Shown here piece by piece: positions 50,328-58,939 of a stretch of 64,000 nt of DNA. How positions within the stretch are numbered: the first letter of the stretch is position 1; each line of letters begins with the position of its first letter. The translations under genes and the position numbers were made by a program. The DNA is from Streptomyces sp. MUM 2J (GTDB taxonomy: Bacteria > Actinomycetota > Actinomycetes > Streptomycetales > Streptomycetaceae), in contig NZ_JADWYM010000023.1 in assembly GCF_022414535.1 (NCBI RefSeq), positions 51,900-115,899 on the forward strand, written 5' to 3'. The notes under the pieces are model-generated. The model was given only the letters and a program-made list of their open reading frames with translations. It was not told the origin of the DNA and did not search any database.

Positions 50328-52451
50328 ATGGACAGCGACGGGACGCACGACACACGGGGCACGCACGCGAACCCGGTGCCGCGTCCGGCGGGACCCAGGG
50401 AGGGCCTCGCCGTGCCGCCGATGCCCCAGGCCCCGCCGGGAACACCGCCCAGGCCGGACGGATCGGCCTTCCTGACGTGGCTGCGGGCGCCCCGGCCGCA
50501 GACGGCCCCGGGAGTGTGGCGGTTCGGGCACCGGCCGCGACCCGAGGAGGAACCCGAGCTGCTCCCCGCCCGGCAGCTGATCAGCGGAGCCCTGATCGCC
50601 TTCCTCGTCGGCTGGCTGCTCTGGTCCCTGCTGTGGAACGGCTACCTCGGCGGCTGGTGGCTGCTCCCGCTGTACGCGATGATCCCGGACTCCTGGGCCC
50701 AGCCGCACAGCTTCGGCGCGGTCGTGGTGGTCTACGCCTACTACGTGCTGATCGCGCTCACCATCATGGTCGGTGTGGGCCGCCTCGGCCGCTGGGGTGA
50801 ACTGTGGCGGCGCTACGGGCCGCCCGCCTGGCGCCGCACCGAGCGGGTCGACCGCCGCCCGCCCGCCCCCGACGAGGATCCCGCCGAATGGCCCCAGCTG
50901 CGTGCAGCCGGCGCCACCGACGCCGCCGAGCGGCTCGCCGCCGAGGCCCGGGCCGGGCTGATGCGGGACGTCGACCAGGCCCGGATCGCCCGCGCCTGGC
51001 AGGGCGTGCGCAACGGCCGGCACAGCCTCGCCGCCTTCACCGGCGCGGTGCTCAGCGAGGGCGCCGCCGCCTGCCTGCACCCCTCCGGCGCCCGCGACCT
51101 GCCCACCCGGCAGGCCCGGCACGACCTCCTCACCGGCCAGGTGCGGCTCGGTACGACCGCCGACGACCCGCGCAACCCCTACGCCTACCGCGGCACCGGG
51201 CTCGCCCTCGGCCCCGACCTGCTCGGCACCTCGCTGCTCGCCGTCGGCCCGGCAGGCTCCGGCAAGACCGGCAGCGTGGTCCGGCCGCTCGCGGAGTCCC
51301 TGTGCCTGCACGCGCTCGCCGGACGGGCCGCGGTCGTGGTGGTCGGCGCGGCCGGTGCCGGACTCGGCCCGGCCGGCGCCTACGACGTCGTCGTGCGCAT
51401 CGGCCACCCGGACTCCGTCCACGACCTCGACCTGTACGGCGGGACCACCGACCCCGACGAGGCGGCGGCCGTGCTCGCCGAGGCGCTCGTCGGCGACCTC
51501 GCCGACCCCCACCCCGGCGGCGACGGCCGGCGGGCCACCACCGTGCTGGCGCAGCTGCTGGGGCCGTTCCGGGCCGTCCACGGGCACTTCCCGTCCGTGC
51601 CGGAGCTGAGGCAGTTGCTCGACGGCGCACCCGGCCCACTGGCCGCGCTGCGCAAGGCGCTCCAGGAGAGCGGGCAGGAGTCGCTGCTGCGCGAACTCGA
51701 CGCGCGGGAGCGGCAGATGGGGCACCCCGGAGACATCGGCGGGGTGCTCGCCGACCGGGTCGCGCTGCTGGACCGGCCCGCCTTCGCCGGGTTCTTCGAC
51801 ACGTCCCCGACCGCGCGCCCGTTCTCGCCCCAGGCCCTCGACCACCCCGTCCGGGTCCGCATCGACCTGCCCGAGCGCGGACACGCCGACGCCTCCCGGA
51901 TGCTGGCCCGGCTCGTGCTGGCCCAGTTCACCGCCGGTGTGGCGGCCCGGGAGGACCGGTCGCTCTTCGCCTGCCTGATCCTGGACGACGCGACCGGGAC
52001 CGTCACCCCGCAGGCCGTGCGCGGCATCCAGCGACTGCGGTCCGCCAACGCCGGTGCCGTGCTGACCCTGCGCACCCTGGACGACGTGCCGCGCCCGCTG
52101 CGCGGGCCGCTGCTCGGGGCCACCGGATGCCGGGTCGCGCTGTCCGGGCTGACCCCGTGGGACGGGCAGGACTTCGCCGAGGTGTGGGGCAAGGAGTGGA
52201 CCGAGGCCCGGGACGTCACCGACCGGCAGATCATCGCCGAGACGCCCGCCGGGAAGGCCGTGCACATGCTGCGCCGTGTGATCACCGGCAAGGCACCGAC
52301 CGCCCGCGCGGTCACCGTCCGGCAGGTCGAGCGGGAGCGCTGGTCCGCTTCCGAACTGGCGCACGCGGTCCCGCCGGGACACGCCGTGCTGTCGCTCACC
52401 GACGTCAAGGGCGAGCACGCGCCGCCGCTGCTGGTGGACCTGCGCCGCTGA
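50328..52451 (+). CDS. Membrane-associated ATP/GTP-binding protein of the TraD/VirD4 coupling-ATPase type
   Basis: This protein of about 707 residues has a Pro-rich N-terminus (about 1-80), two membrane helices (about 90-112 and 130-155) and a cytoplasmic ATPase domain with Walker A GPAGSGKTGS (about 307-316). Walker B is weak (LFACLILDDATG near 560), followed by a RecA-like sensor region. The topology of two N-terminal helices followed by a pumping ATPase is that of conjugative coupling proteins, but no relaxase or pilus genes are near. It is conserved at this locus in Streptomyces. The start could also be ATG 50292 (719 residues); a TTAGAT -10-like box at 50276-50281 lies too close to that ATG, so I prefer 50328, which has GGGGG upstream. 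Confidence 0.78.
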   Translation: MDSDGTHDTRGTHANPVPRPAGPREGLAVPPMPQAPPGTPPRPDGSAFLTWLRAPRPQTAPGVWRFGHRPRPEEEPELLPARQLISGALIAFLVGWLLWSLLWNGYLGGWWLLPLYAMIPDSWAQPHSFGAVVVVYAYYVLIALTIMVGVGRLGRWGELWRRYGPPAWRRTERVDRRPPAPDEDPAEWPQLRAAGATDAAERLAAEARAGLMRDVDQARIARAWQGVRNGRHSLAAFTGAVLSEGAAACLHPSGARDLPTRQARHDLLTGQVRLGTTADDPRNPYAYRGTGLALGPDLLGTSLLAVGPAGSGKTGSVVRPLAESLCLHALAGRAAVVVVGAAGAGLGPAGAYDVVVRIGHPDSVHDLDLYGGTTDPDEAAAVLAEALVGDLADPHPGGDGRRATTVLAQLLGPFRAVHGHFPSVPELRQLLDGAPGPLAALRKALQESGQESLLRELDARERQMGHPGDIGGVLADRVALLDRPAFAGFFDTSPTARPFSPQALDHPVRVRIDLPERGHADASRMLARLVLAQFTAGVAAREDRSLFACLILDDATGTVTPQAVRGIQRLRSANAGAVLTLRTLDDVPRPLRGPLLGATGCRVALSGLTPWDGQDFAEVWGKEWTEARDVTDRQIIAETPAGKAVHMLRRVITGKAPTARAVTVRQVERERWSASELAHAVPPGHAVLSLTDVKGEHAPPLLVDLRR

Positions 52452-52483
52452 CCCGGGCGGCGGAGGGACCGGGGAGCGGGCCC

Positions 52484-52515
52484 CGGGCCGCCACCCGGAA
52501 TCCGGTGGCGGCCCG
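52484..52515 (+). terminator. Terminator after the ATPase gene
   Basis: A 12-bp perfect stem (52484-52495 with 52504-52515) with an 8-base loop lies 33 bases after the stop. Confidence 0.75.
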
Positions 52516-52605
52516 CGCAGGACCTTACGGTGAGGCAGAATCGCCATAGGTCGTTCATACGCGGCGGCCAAAAGATCAGTGAGATCTCGTCGACCTGAAG
52601 GCCCC

Positions 52606-54273
52606 ATGCCCCCCACCCTCGCCTCGCTCGTCCACCACTCCGCACTCAAGCTGACCGTGCGCGCGGGCGGGGACCGCCTGGACGTGCCCGTGCGGTGGGC
52701 GCACGTGAGCGAACTCGCCGACCCCGTGCCCTACATGCAGGGCGGCGAGCTGCTGCTGATCACCGCGCTGAAGCTGGACGCCGAGGACCCCGAGGCGATG
52801 CGGCGCTATGTGAAGCGGCTGGCCGGGGCCGGTGTCGTCGGGCTCGGGTTCGCCGTCGGCGTCAACTACGAGGAGATCCCCGGCGCCCTCGTCGACGCTG
52901 CCCGCGAGGAGGGGCTGCCGTTGCTGGAGGTGCCGCGCCGCACCCCCTTCCTCGCCATCAGCAAGGCGGTGTCGGCGGCCATCGCCGCCGACCAGTACCG
53001 GTCGGTCACCGCCGGGTTCGCCGCGCAGCGGGAACTGACCAGGCAGGCCCTCAACGCCGGCCCCGAGGGGCTGCTCGGCGCGCTCGCCGCACAGGTCGAC
53101 GGCTGGGTGGCCCTGTACGACGCGTCCGGCGCCGTCGTCGCCGCCGCGCCGGAGTGGGCCGGGCGGCGCGCCGCCCGGCTCACCGCGGAGGTGGAGCGGT
53201 TGCGCGACCGCCCCGCACCGGCCTCCTCCGTCGTCGGCGGCCCCGGTCACGAGGACCGCGTCGAGCTGCACTCCCTCGGCACCGGGCGCCGCCCGCGCGC
53301 CGCGCTCGCCGTCGGCACGGCCACCGCGCTGGGCACCGCCGAGCGGTACGCCCTCCACTCCGCCATCGCCCTGCTCACCCTCACCACGGAGCGCTCCCGG
53401 TCCCTGCACGCCGCCGAGCAGCGCCTCGGCGCCGCGGTGCTGCGGATGCTGCTCGCCGGGGAACCCGACCACGCGCGAGCGGTCGCCGGGGACCTGTACG
53501 GCGCGCTGCTGGACGCGCCCTTCCGGATGGTCGTCGCCGAGTCGGCGTCCTCCTCCGCCGCCCGGGTGCACGCCGACGCGCACGCGCGCATGACGGCGGC
53601 GAGGCCTTCCCCCGCCGCCGTGCCGGCACCCGCCGACACGGGTGGCGACTCCCTGGGCAGTCTGGCCGAGGCCGTGGAGTCCGCCGCCGCCCGGGCCGGG
53701 GAGGCCGTGCTCGTCGTTCCGGAGAGGGGACGGCTCGTGGTGCTCGCCGCCGACGGGGGCGCCGCCGCCGGAGCCTGCACCGAGTACGCGGCGGCGCTGG
53801 AGGCGGCGCGCGCCGCGGAGGGCGCCGAGCGGGCGGCCGGCGAGGAGGGCGAACTCGTCGTCGGCCTGTCCGCTCCGGCCGGCCCCATCACCGCCGCGGC
53901 CGCGTACCGGCAGGCCGAGCAGGCACTGTCGGTGGCGCGGCGTCGGGGCAGGGTGTGCGTGGAGCACGAGCAACTGGCGGCCGGGTCGGTGCTGCCGCTG
54001 CTCGCCGACGACGCGGTCAGGGCCTTCGCCGACGGGCTGCTGCGCGACCTGTACGAGCACGACGCGACCGGGCGGGGCGACCTGGTGGCGTCGCTGCGGG
54101 CATGGCTCTCGCGGCATGGTCAGTGGGACGCCGCCGCAGCCGACCTGGGCGTCCACCGCCACACCCTGCGTTACCGGATGCGGCGGGTGGAGGAGATCCT
54201 CGGCCGCTCCCTGGACGACCCGGACGTGCGGATGGAGCTGTGGCTCGCGTTGAAGGCGACGACCACGGAGTGA
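52606..54273 (+). CDS. PucR-family transcriptional regulator
   Basis: This 555-residue regulator has an N-terminal PucR domain (about 1-125, LASLVHHSALKLTVRAGGDR; VRWAHVSELADPVPYMQGGE), a central GGDEF-like/CdaR domain (about 270-430), and a C-terminal PucR helix-turn-helix (about 480-545, WLSRHGQWDAAAADLGVHRH). In Streptomyces this gene lies between gabT and an aldehyde dehydrogenase and is a good candidate for their ligand-responsive regulator. ATG 52606 follows GAAGG. It ends in a convergent gap with a very strong terminator. Confidence 0.9.
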   Translation: MPPTLASLVHHSALKLTVRAGGDRLDVPVRWAHVSELADPVPYMQGGELLLITALKLDAEDPEAMRRYVKRLAGAGVVGLGFAVGVNYEEIPGALVDAAREEGLPLLEVPRRTPFLAISKAVSAAIAADQYRSVTAGFAAQRELTRQALNAGPEGLLGALAAQVDGWVALYDASGAVVAAAPEWAGRRAARLTAEVERLRDRPAPASSVVGGPGHEDRVELHSLGTGRRPRAALAVGTATALGTAERYALHSAIALLTLTTERSRSLHAAEQRLGAAVLRMLLAGEPDHARAVAGDLYGALLDAPFRMVVAESASSSAARVHADAHARMTAARPSPAAVPAPADTGGDSLGSLAEAVESAAARAGEAVLVVPERGRLVVLAADGGAAAGACTEYAAALEAARAAEGAERAAGEEGELVVGLSAPAGPITAAAAYRQAEQALSVARRRGRVCVEHEQLAAGSVLPLLADDAVRAFADGLLRDLYEHDATGRGDLVASLRAWLSRHGQWDAAAADLGVHRHTLRYRMRRVEEILGRSLDDPDVRMELWLALKATTTE

Positions 54274-54394
54274 CGCCCTCGCCTGCGCGAGGACAACGCC
54301 GCGCCCCGACGGGCCGCCAGGATCCGGATGCCCCGCACCTCCACACCGAAGGGTGGAGCGGTGGGCCGGAGTTCGGTGGCGACGGCCACGGAGC

Positions 54395-54439
54395 GGGACC
54401 GTGCCCCGCCGGGGCAGTGGCCCGGCGGGGCACGGTCCC
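54395..54439. terminator. Very strong bidirectional terminator
   Basis: A perfect 19-bp stem (54395-54413 with 54421-54439) with a 7-base loop stands in the 281-base gap between the convergent PucR and NHL-repeat genes. Nothing else is seen in the gap. Confidence 0.85.
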
Positions 54440-54554
54440 GGCAAGGGGCGGGGGACCACGGTGTTCCGTTCCGGCCCGGGCCCCGGTCACGGCGACGCGC
54501 ACCCCGCGCGCCGCCGTGACCGGGGCCGACCGGACCGCCCGGACCCGGAGGCGG

Positions 54555-56564
54555 TCACAGGTGCTGCGGGGCTCCCAGCAGGGGAGTGCGCACCGGAGCG
54601 GCGAGACCGACGAACACCACCATCTCCCGGCCGCCCGGGTTGGTCTGCACGGGCACGTTCCGCCAGTTGTTGGCCAGCCACACGTTGCCGGACGGGTCGA
54701 TCTGGACGGCCGTGTTGCGTTCCAGGCCCTGCTCCGGGTAGCCGGTCGCGGCCGGTGAGATCGGGTCGCCCGTGTGCAGCCCCTCGGGGCACGCGGACTC
54801 GCGCGCGCCGCACAGGTTGGCCACGCGGTGGCCGCCGAAGTTCGCCACCCAGACCGTGTCGTTGCCGTCGACGGCGATGCCCCAGGGCAGGAACAGGCCG
54901 TCGTTGACGAACGGCTTCGCGGGCGTCGACCCGTCCGGCCGGATCATCGTCACCGACGCGTCGACGTCCCGGGTGACGATGTCCTTGATCGCCTCGGCGA
55001 CCATGGCGGGCGTGGTGCCCTCGCACGGTGCGACCACGGCGCCGCCGTTGGCCACCCAGACGTTGCCGAGGCTGTCGGACGCGACCCCCATGGGGCGCTT
55101 GATCCCGCCGCCGGTGACCGTGCGCATCGGCCTGCCCTGCGGGGACAGCATCATGACGTTGTTGCTGCCGTTGCCGGCCACCCAGGCCCGCCCGCGGGTG
55201 TCCACCGTGATGCCGAACGGCTTGACCAGCTGGTCGCCGCCCGGCGCGATGTTCCGGGCCCGGCGCGCGTCCCCGTCCGGGATCCGCGTCACGCTCCGGC
55301 CGCCGCAGTTGGCGATCCAGACGTTGCCGTCGCGGTCCGCCTGGGCGCCCTGCGGCTGGAGGATGTCGCCGTACCGCCAGCCCCGGGGCGGCGAGAGCGG
55401 CCGGCCGTTCGGCGTGAACTCCGAGACGCTGCGGTACAGGCGGCTCGCGTCCAGCGGGCAACCGGTTCCCTGGAAGCCGAAGTTGGCTGCCCAGACATGG
55501 CCCCTGGGGTCGATGGTGGTGCCGAAGCCGACGCCGTACAGCCCGCCGCCCCGGTACGGGGCCCCGGGGACGTCCTCACCGGTGGGCGTCAGCCGGGACA
55601 GGATCCGCGAACCGCAGGTCGACTGCAGGGGGTCGGGGTTGAACCGGTAGTTGTTGCCGATCCAGGCGGTGCCCTGCGCGTCGAACGCGACGTTGCCCGG
55701 CCCGTCGATCTCGTGCCCGTTGCCCGCGTAGCGCAGGGCGAGGGTCCAGGCGGCGGGTGCCTCCTCCAGCCTCGGGCGGTACACCTTGCGGTGGTCGGCC
55801 AGGGCGAACAGCTCCGCGGCGTTGTTGCCGGGCAGGCGGGCGATGTCGGCGACGGCCTGGAAGGTCTCGCGCGGCGCGCCGCCCCCGGGGTGCGTGGCCA
55901 GGTCGAAGAGCGTGCCGCAGGTCTCGCCCGCGGTGCAGCCGGTCAGGATGTCGGCCAGCGTGTTGAAGGCGCGCAGGGTGGACGTCTGGTCGCCGTTCGG
56001 GGCGGTGGCGAGCGTCCGGGCCACCGAGCCGTCGGTGACGTCGGCCAGGTTGTGCGAGACGGCCGCCGCGTTCTGCAGGCCGGGACTGCGGCCGGCCACC
56101 TCGCCGCCGTGGGTGAACTGCGCCATCGCGAAGCCCGCGGCGACCGTGGTGCGTTCGTTGAGGACCACCTTGCCCGGCCGCTGGCGCGTGCCGAGCATCG
56201 CGACGAGGCGGACCGGCTCGACCCGGTGCGCGGCCCGCGGCTTGCCGTGGCCACGCCCTCGCGTGTCGGCGGTCACGTACAGGACGGCGTCGGGGTCGTG
56301 CGGGGCACGGTAGTCGAGGCGGAATCGGCCCTTGGCGTCGCTGTGCCCGTGGGCCAGCGGGCGGGCACTCCCGCCGAATCGGTCACCGGCCTGCAGGAGC
56401 GTGACCTCGGCACCGGCGATGGGCCGGTTGCCGCTGCGGACGACACCCCGCTGGTGCAGGGTCTCGTGTGAGGCGGGCGGTTCGCCGCCGGCCTCCGGGA
56501 GGGAGGCCCCCACGGCCAGGGAGGCCATGAGGGCGGTGATCAGGGCGGCACTGCGACGACGCAC
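54555..56564 (-). CDS. Secreted NHL/Vgb-type beta-propeller protein
   Basis: This 669-residue protein has a signal peptide (about 1-27). A carboxypeptidase-regulatory-like module follows (about 40-110, VVRSGNRPIAGAEVTLLQAG), then a helical region with four cysteines (ILTGCTAGETCGTLFD). The large C-terminal propeller (about 290-660) has repeated strands VAFDAQGTAWIGNN, TIDPRGHVWAANF, QADRDGNVWIANC, GVASDSLGNVWVANG and QIDPSGNVWLANN. Each repeat has the D-x-x-G-x-x-W-x-A-N pattern of NHL/virginiamycin-B-lyase-like blades. No lyase catalytic set is recognised. GTG 56564 follows GGAG. Confidence 0.82.
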   Translation of the reverse strand: MRRRSAALITALMASLAVGASLPEAGGEPPASHETLHQRGVVRSGNRPIAGAEVTLLQAGDRFGGSARPLAHGHSDAKGRFRLDYRAPHDPDAVLYVTADTRGRGHGKPRAAHRVEPVRLVAMLGTRQRPGKVVLNERTTVAAGFAMAQFTHGGEVAGRSPGLQNAAAVSHNLADVTDGSVARTLATAPNGDQTSTLRAFNTLADILTGCTAGETCGTLFDLATHPGGGAPRETFQAVADIARLPGNNAAELFALADHRKVYRPRLEEAPAAWTLALRYAGNGHEIDGPGNVAFDAQGTAWIGNNYRFNPDPLQSTCGSRILSRLTPTGEDVPGAPYRGGGLYGVGFGTTIDPRGHVWAANFGFQGTGCPLDASRLYRSVSEFTPNGRPLSPPRGWRYGDILQPQGAQADRDGNVWIANCGGRSVTRIPDGDARRARNIAPGGDQLVKPFGITVDTRGRAWVAGNGSNNVMMLSPQGRPMRTVTGGGIKRPMGVASDSLGNVWVANGGAVVAPCEGTTPAMVAEAIKDIVTRDVDASVTMIRPDGSTPAKPFVNDGLFLPWGIAVDGNDTVWVANFGGHRVANLCGARESACPEGLHTGDPISPAATGYPEQGLERNTAVQIDPSGNVWLANNWRNVPVQTNPGGREMVVFVGLAAPVRTPLLGAPQHL

Positions 56565-57102
56565 GGTGACTCCGTTTCTTCGGCTTCTTCGGCTGAGCAG
56601 AACGGCGGCCGGGCCCTTCGCCGACGCGGTCTCGGGCCGCGTCGACGGCTTCACGGTGTCATCGAGGCGGGCGCCGAAACGGTCCGCCGTGGTGGCGTCG
56701 CGCCGCCGCCACCCGTTCGGTCGACCGCCGGTCGGCGGCCCGTCCCCGGCACGGCCCGGCGGGACGGGACCGGTGCCCGGCCGTTCCCGTGCCGCCGGGG
56801 GCACCGCCGGTGTCCCGGCCGGGGAGCCGGGACCGGGGCCGTGCGGCACCGGCACCCGGCGGTGGGGACGGCAGCGGTGCCACCGGGCCCCGTCGCCCGC
56901 CGCGCACCGCGGGGACACGCGGAGCACCACCGGCGCGGAAGGGGGGCCGCTGAGCGGCCCCCACCAGCCAGCCGTACGCCAAACCGGAGCATGCCCCTCG
57001 CCCACTGCTACGCCCCGGACAAACGCCCCCCGGTCGCCGCCGCCCTACCGTGGACCGGGACAGGCAAGAACACCCCCAACGCGGAAGGGCCGGGACTCGC
57101 AC
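56565..57102. other. Divergent intergenic region without a supported gene
   Basis: 538 bases between the propeller gene and the aldehyde dehydrogenase. The frames open here lack starts with ribosome sites or any family resemblance. The stretch 56815-56885 is rich in short GC palindromes. I could not pick out a convincing promoter for either flanking gene. Confidence 0.5.
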
Positions 57103-58548
57103 ATGACTTCCACCCACGCCTTCTGGCTCGCCGGCCGCCAGGCCACCGGCGAGGACACCTTCGACGTCACCTCCCCGTGGGACGGCCGGCTCGTCGGCAG
57201 GGCGAGCGTGCCGTCCGAGGCGCAGGTCGAGGAGGCCGTGGCCACCGCGCACGCCGTGCGGGACGAGTTCGCCGCCACCCCGGCGCACGTCCGCGCCGCC
57301 GCCCTCGACCACGTCAGCAAGCGCCTCGTCGAGCGCACCGAGGAGATCGCCCGGCTGATCTCCGCCGAGAACGGCAAGCCGGTCAAGTGGGCCCGCGGCG
57401 AGGTCGGCCGCGCCGTGTCCGTGTTCCGCTTCGCGGCCGAGGAGGCCCGCCGGTTCAACGGCGGCGAGGCCCAGCGCCTCGACACCGACGCCGGCGGCGA
57501 GGGCCGGCTGGCGCTCACCCGCCGCTTCCCCAAGGGCGTCGTACTCGGCATCGCGCCGTTCAACTTCCCGCTGAACCTGTGCGCACACAAGGTCGCCCCG
57601 GCGATCGCGGTCGGCGCGCCGATCATCCTCAAGCCGGCCCCGGCCACGCCCCTGTCCGGGCTGATCCTCGGCGAACTGCTCGCCGAGACGGACCTCCCGG
57701 CCGGCTCCTGGAGCATCCTGCCGGTTCCGAACGACCGTATGCCCGCCCTGGTCCAGGACGAGCGCCTGCCGGTCATCTCCTTCACCGGCTCCGACAAGGT
57801 CGGCTACGCGATCATGGACTCGGTGCCGCGCAAGCACTGCACCCTCGAACTGGGCGGAAACGGCGCGGCCGTCGTGCTGGCCGACTTCGCGAGCGACGCC
57901 GACCTGGACCGGGCCGCGGCCCGGATCGCGACCTTCTCCAACTACCAGGGCGGCCAGTCCTGCATCTCCGTGCAGCGTGTGATCGCCGACGCGTCGATCC
58001 ACGACCGTCTCCTGCCGCGCATCGTCGCCGCCGTCGAGGCCCAGGTCACCGGTGACCCCTCCGACGACACGACCGACGTCGGCCCGCTGGTCAGCGAGGA
58101 TGCCGCCAAGCGGGTGGAGTCCTGGGTCGACGAGGCGGTCGCCGCGGGCGCCACCCTCCTCACCGGTGGCAAGCGCGACGGCGCGTCCTACGCGCCGACC
58201 GTCCTCACCGACGTGCCGGCCGATGTGACGCTCTCCTGCGAGGAGGTCTTCGGCCCGGTCCTCACCGTGCAGAGGACCGACGGCGAGGACGAGGCCTTCG
58301 CCGCCGTCAACGACTCCAAGTACGGCCTCCAGGCCGGCGTCTTCACCCACGACCTGCAGACCGCCTTCCGCGCCCACCGCGCCCTGGAGGTCGGCGGCGT
58401 CGTCGTCGGTGACGTTCCGTCCTACCGCGCCGACCAGATGCCCTACGGCGGCGCCAAGCAGTCCGGCGTCGGCCGTGAGGGCGTGAAGTTCGCGATGGAC
58501 GACTACACCTACGAGCGCGTGCTCGTGCTCACCGGTCTCGCTCTCTGA
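57103..58548 (+). CDS. Aldehyde dehydrogenase, succinate-semialdehyde/lactaldehyde-like group
   Basis: This 481-residue enzyme has cofactor region IAPFNFPLNLCAHKVAPAI, catalytic Glu in CTLELGGNGAAVVL (about 250) and catalytic Cys in YQGGQSCISVQRV (about 284). The GQSCISVQR form places it in a different subfamily from the other two aldehyde dehydrogenases of this window. Its position after gabT and pucR suggests oxidation of succinate semialdehyde, but this is inference. ATG 57103 has only a weak ribosome site (GGAAGG further upstream). A 14-bp terminator follows. Confidence 0.88.
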   Translation: MTSTHAFWLAGRQATGEDTFDVTSPWDGRLVGRASVPSEAQVEEAVATAHAVRDEFAATPAHVRAAALDHVSKRLVERTEEIARLISAENGKPVKWARGEVGRAVSVFRFAAEEARRFNGGEAQRLDTDAGGEGRLALTRRFPKGVVLGIAPFNFPLNLCAHKVAPAIAVGAPIILKPAPATPLSGLILGELLAETDLPAGSWSILPVPNDRMPALVQDERLPVISFTGSDKVGYAIMDSVPRKHCTLELGGNGAAVVLADFASDADLDRAAARIATFSNYQGGQSCISVQRVIADASIHDRLLPRIVAAVEAQVTGDPSDDTTDVGPLVSEDAAKRVESWVDEAVAAGATLLTGGKRDGASYAPTVLTDVPADVTLSCEEVFGPVLTVQRTDGEDEAFAAVNDSKYGLQAGVFTHDLQTAFRAHRALEVGGVVVGDVPSYRADQMPYGGAKQSGVGREGVKFAMDDYTYERVLVLTGLAL

Positions 58549-58568
58549 CCGGCCGACCGCGGACCGGC

Positions 58569-58605
58569 GACGGCCCGAGCCCACTGTGCGGGGGCTCGGG
58601 CCGTC
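58569..58605 (+). terminator. Terminator after the third aldehyde dehydrogenase
   Basis: A perfect 14-bp stem (58569-58582 with 58592-58605) with a 9-base loop begins 21 bases after the stop codon. Confidence 0.85.
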
Positions 58606-58606
58606 G

Positions 58607-58690
58607 TGCTCCCGGCGTCCCGGCCGGAAGTCCTCGTACGGGGCGTACCCGGGCGGCCCTCGGCCGGTGCGGCGGGAGCGCGCGCCGCCG
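58607..58690. repeat. Diverged relative of the 161-bp palindromic element
   Basis: An imperfect palindrome is centred on GTAC-GGGGC-GTAC (58636-58648). Its left half matches the minus strand of the element at 44828-44988 at roughly 80% over 43 bases (GTGCTC-CGGCGT-CCGG-CG-AAG-CCTCGTAC pattern). The right half carries CGGCCGGTGCGGCG-GAG-GC, also shared, with a 3-base length difference. The rest of 58691-58939 has no gene that I can support. Confidence 0.7.
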
Positions 58691-58939
58691 CAGGGCCCGG
58701 GCCCCCGCCGGTACGCCGGTACGCGTGCCTCCGGCACCGGGGTCCGCGCCGGGCCGCCGGGAAATCCGCGGTCCCTGCGGAATCCCGGGGCGGTGGACAC
58801 CGGGACGTGTTCCGTCCAGATCGGCCGAACGGCCGCACGCGGACTGGTGGCCCCGCTCCGGATCAGGTACATACGATCGGGTAGCACCCGTCGGTAACCA
58901 AAACGGTCCGAGATCCCGATTCGCGGCGAGGTGACCCTC

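Noticed and set aside
56332..57102. Upstream extension of the third aldehyde dehydrogenase
   Set aside because: The open frame continues through the divergent intergenic region and the 5' end of the opposite gene without conserved sequence; the family start is at 57103.
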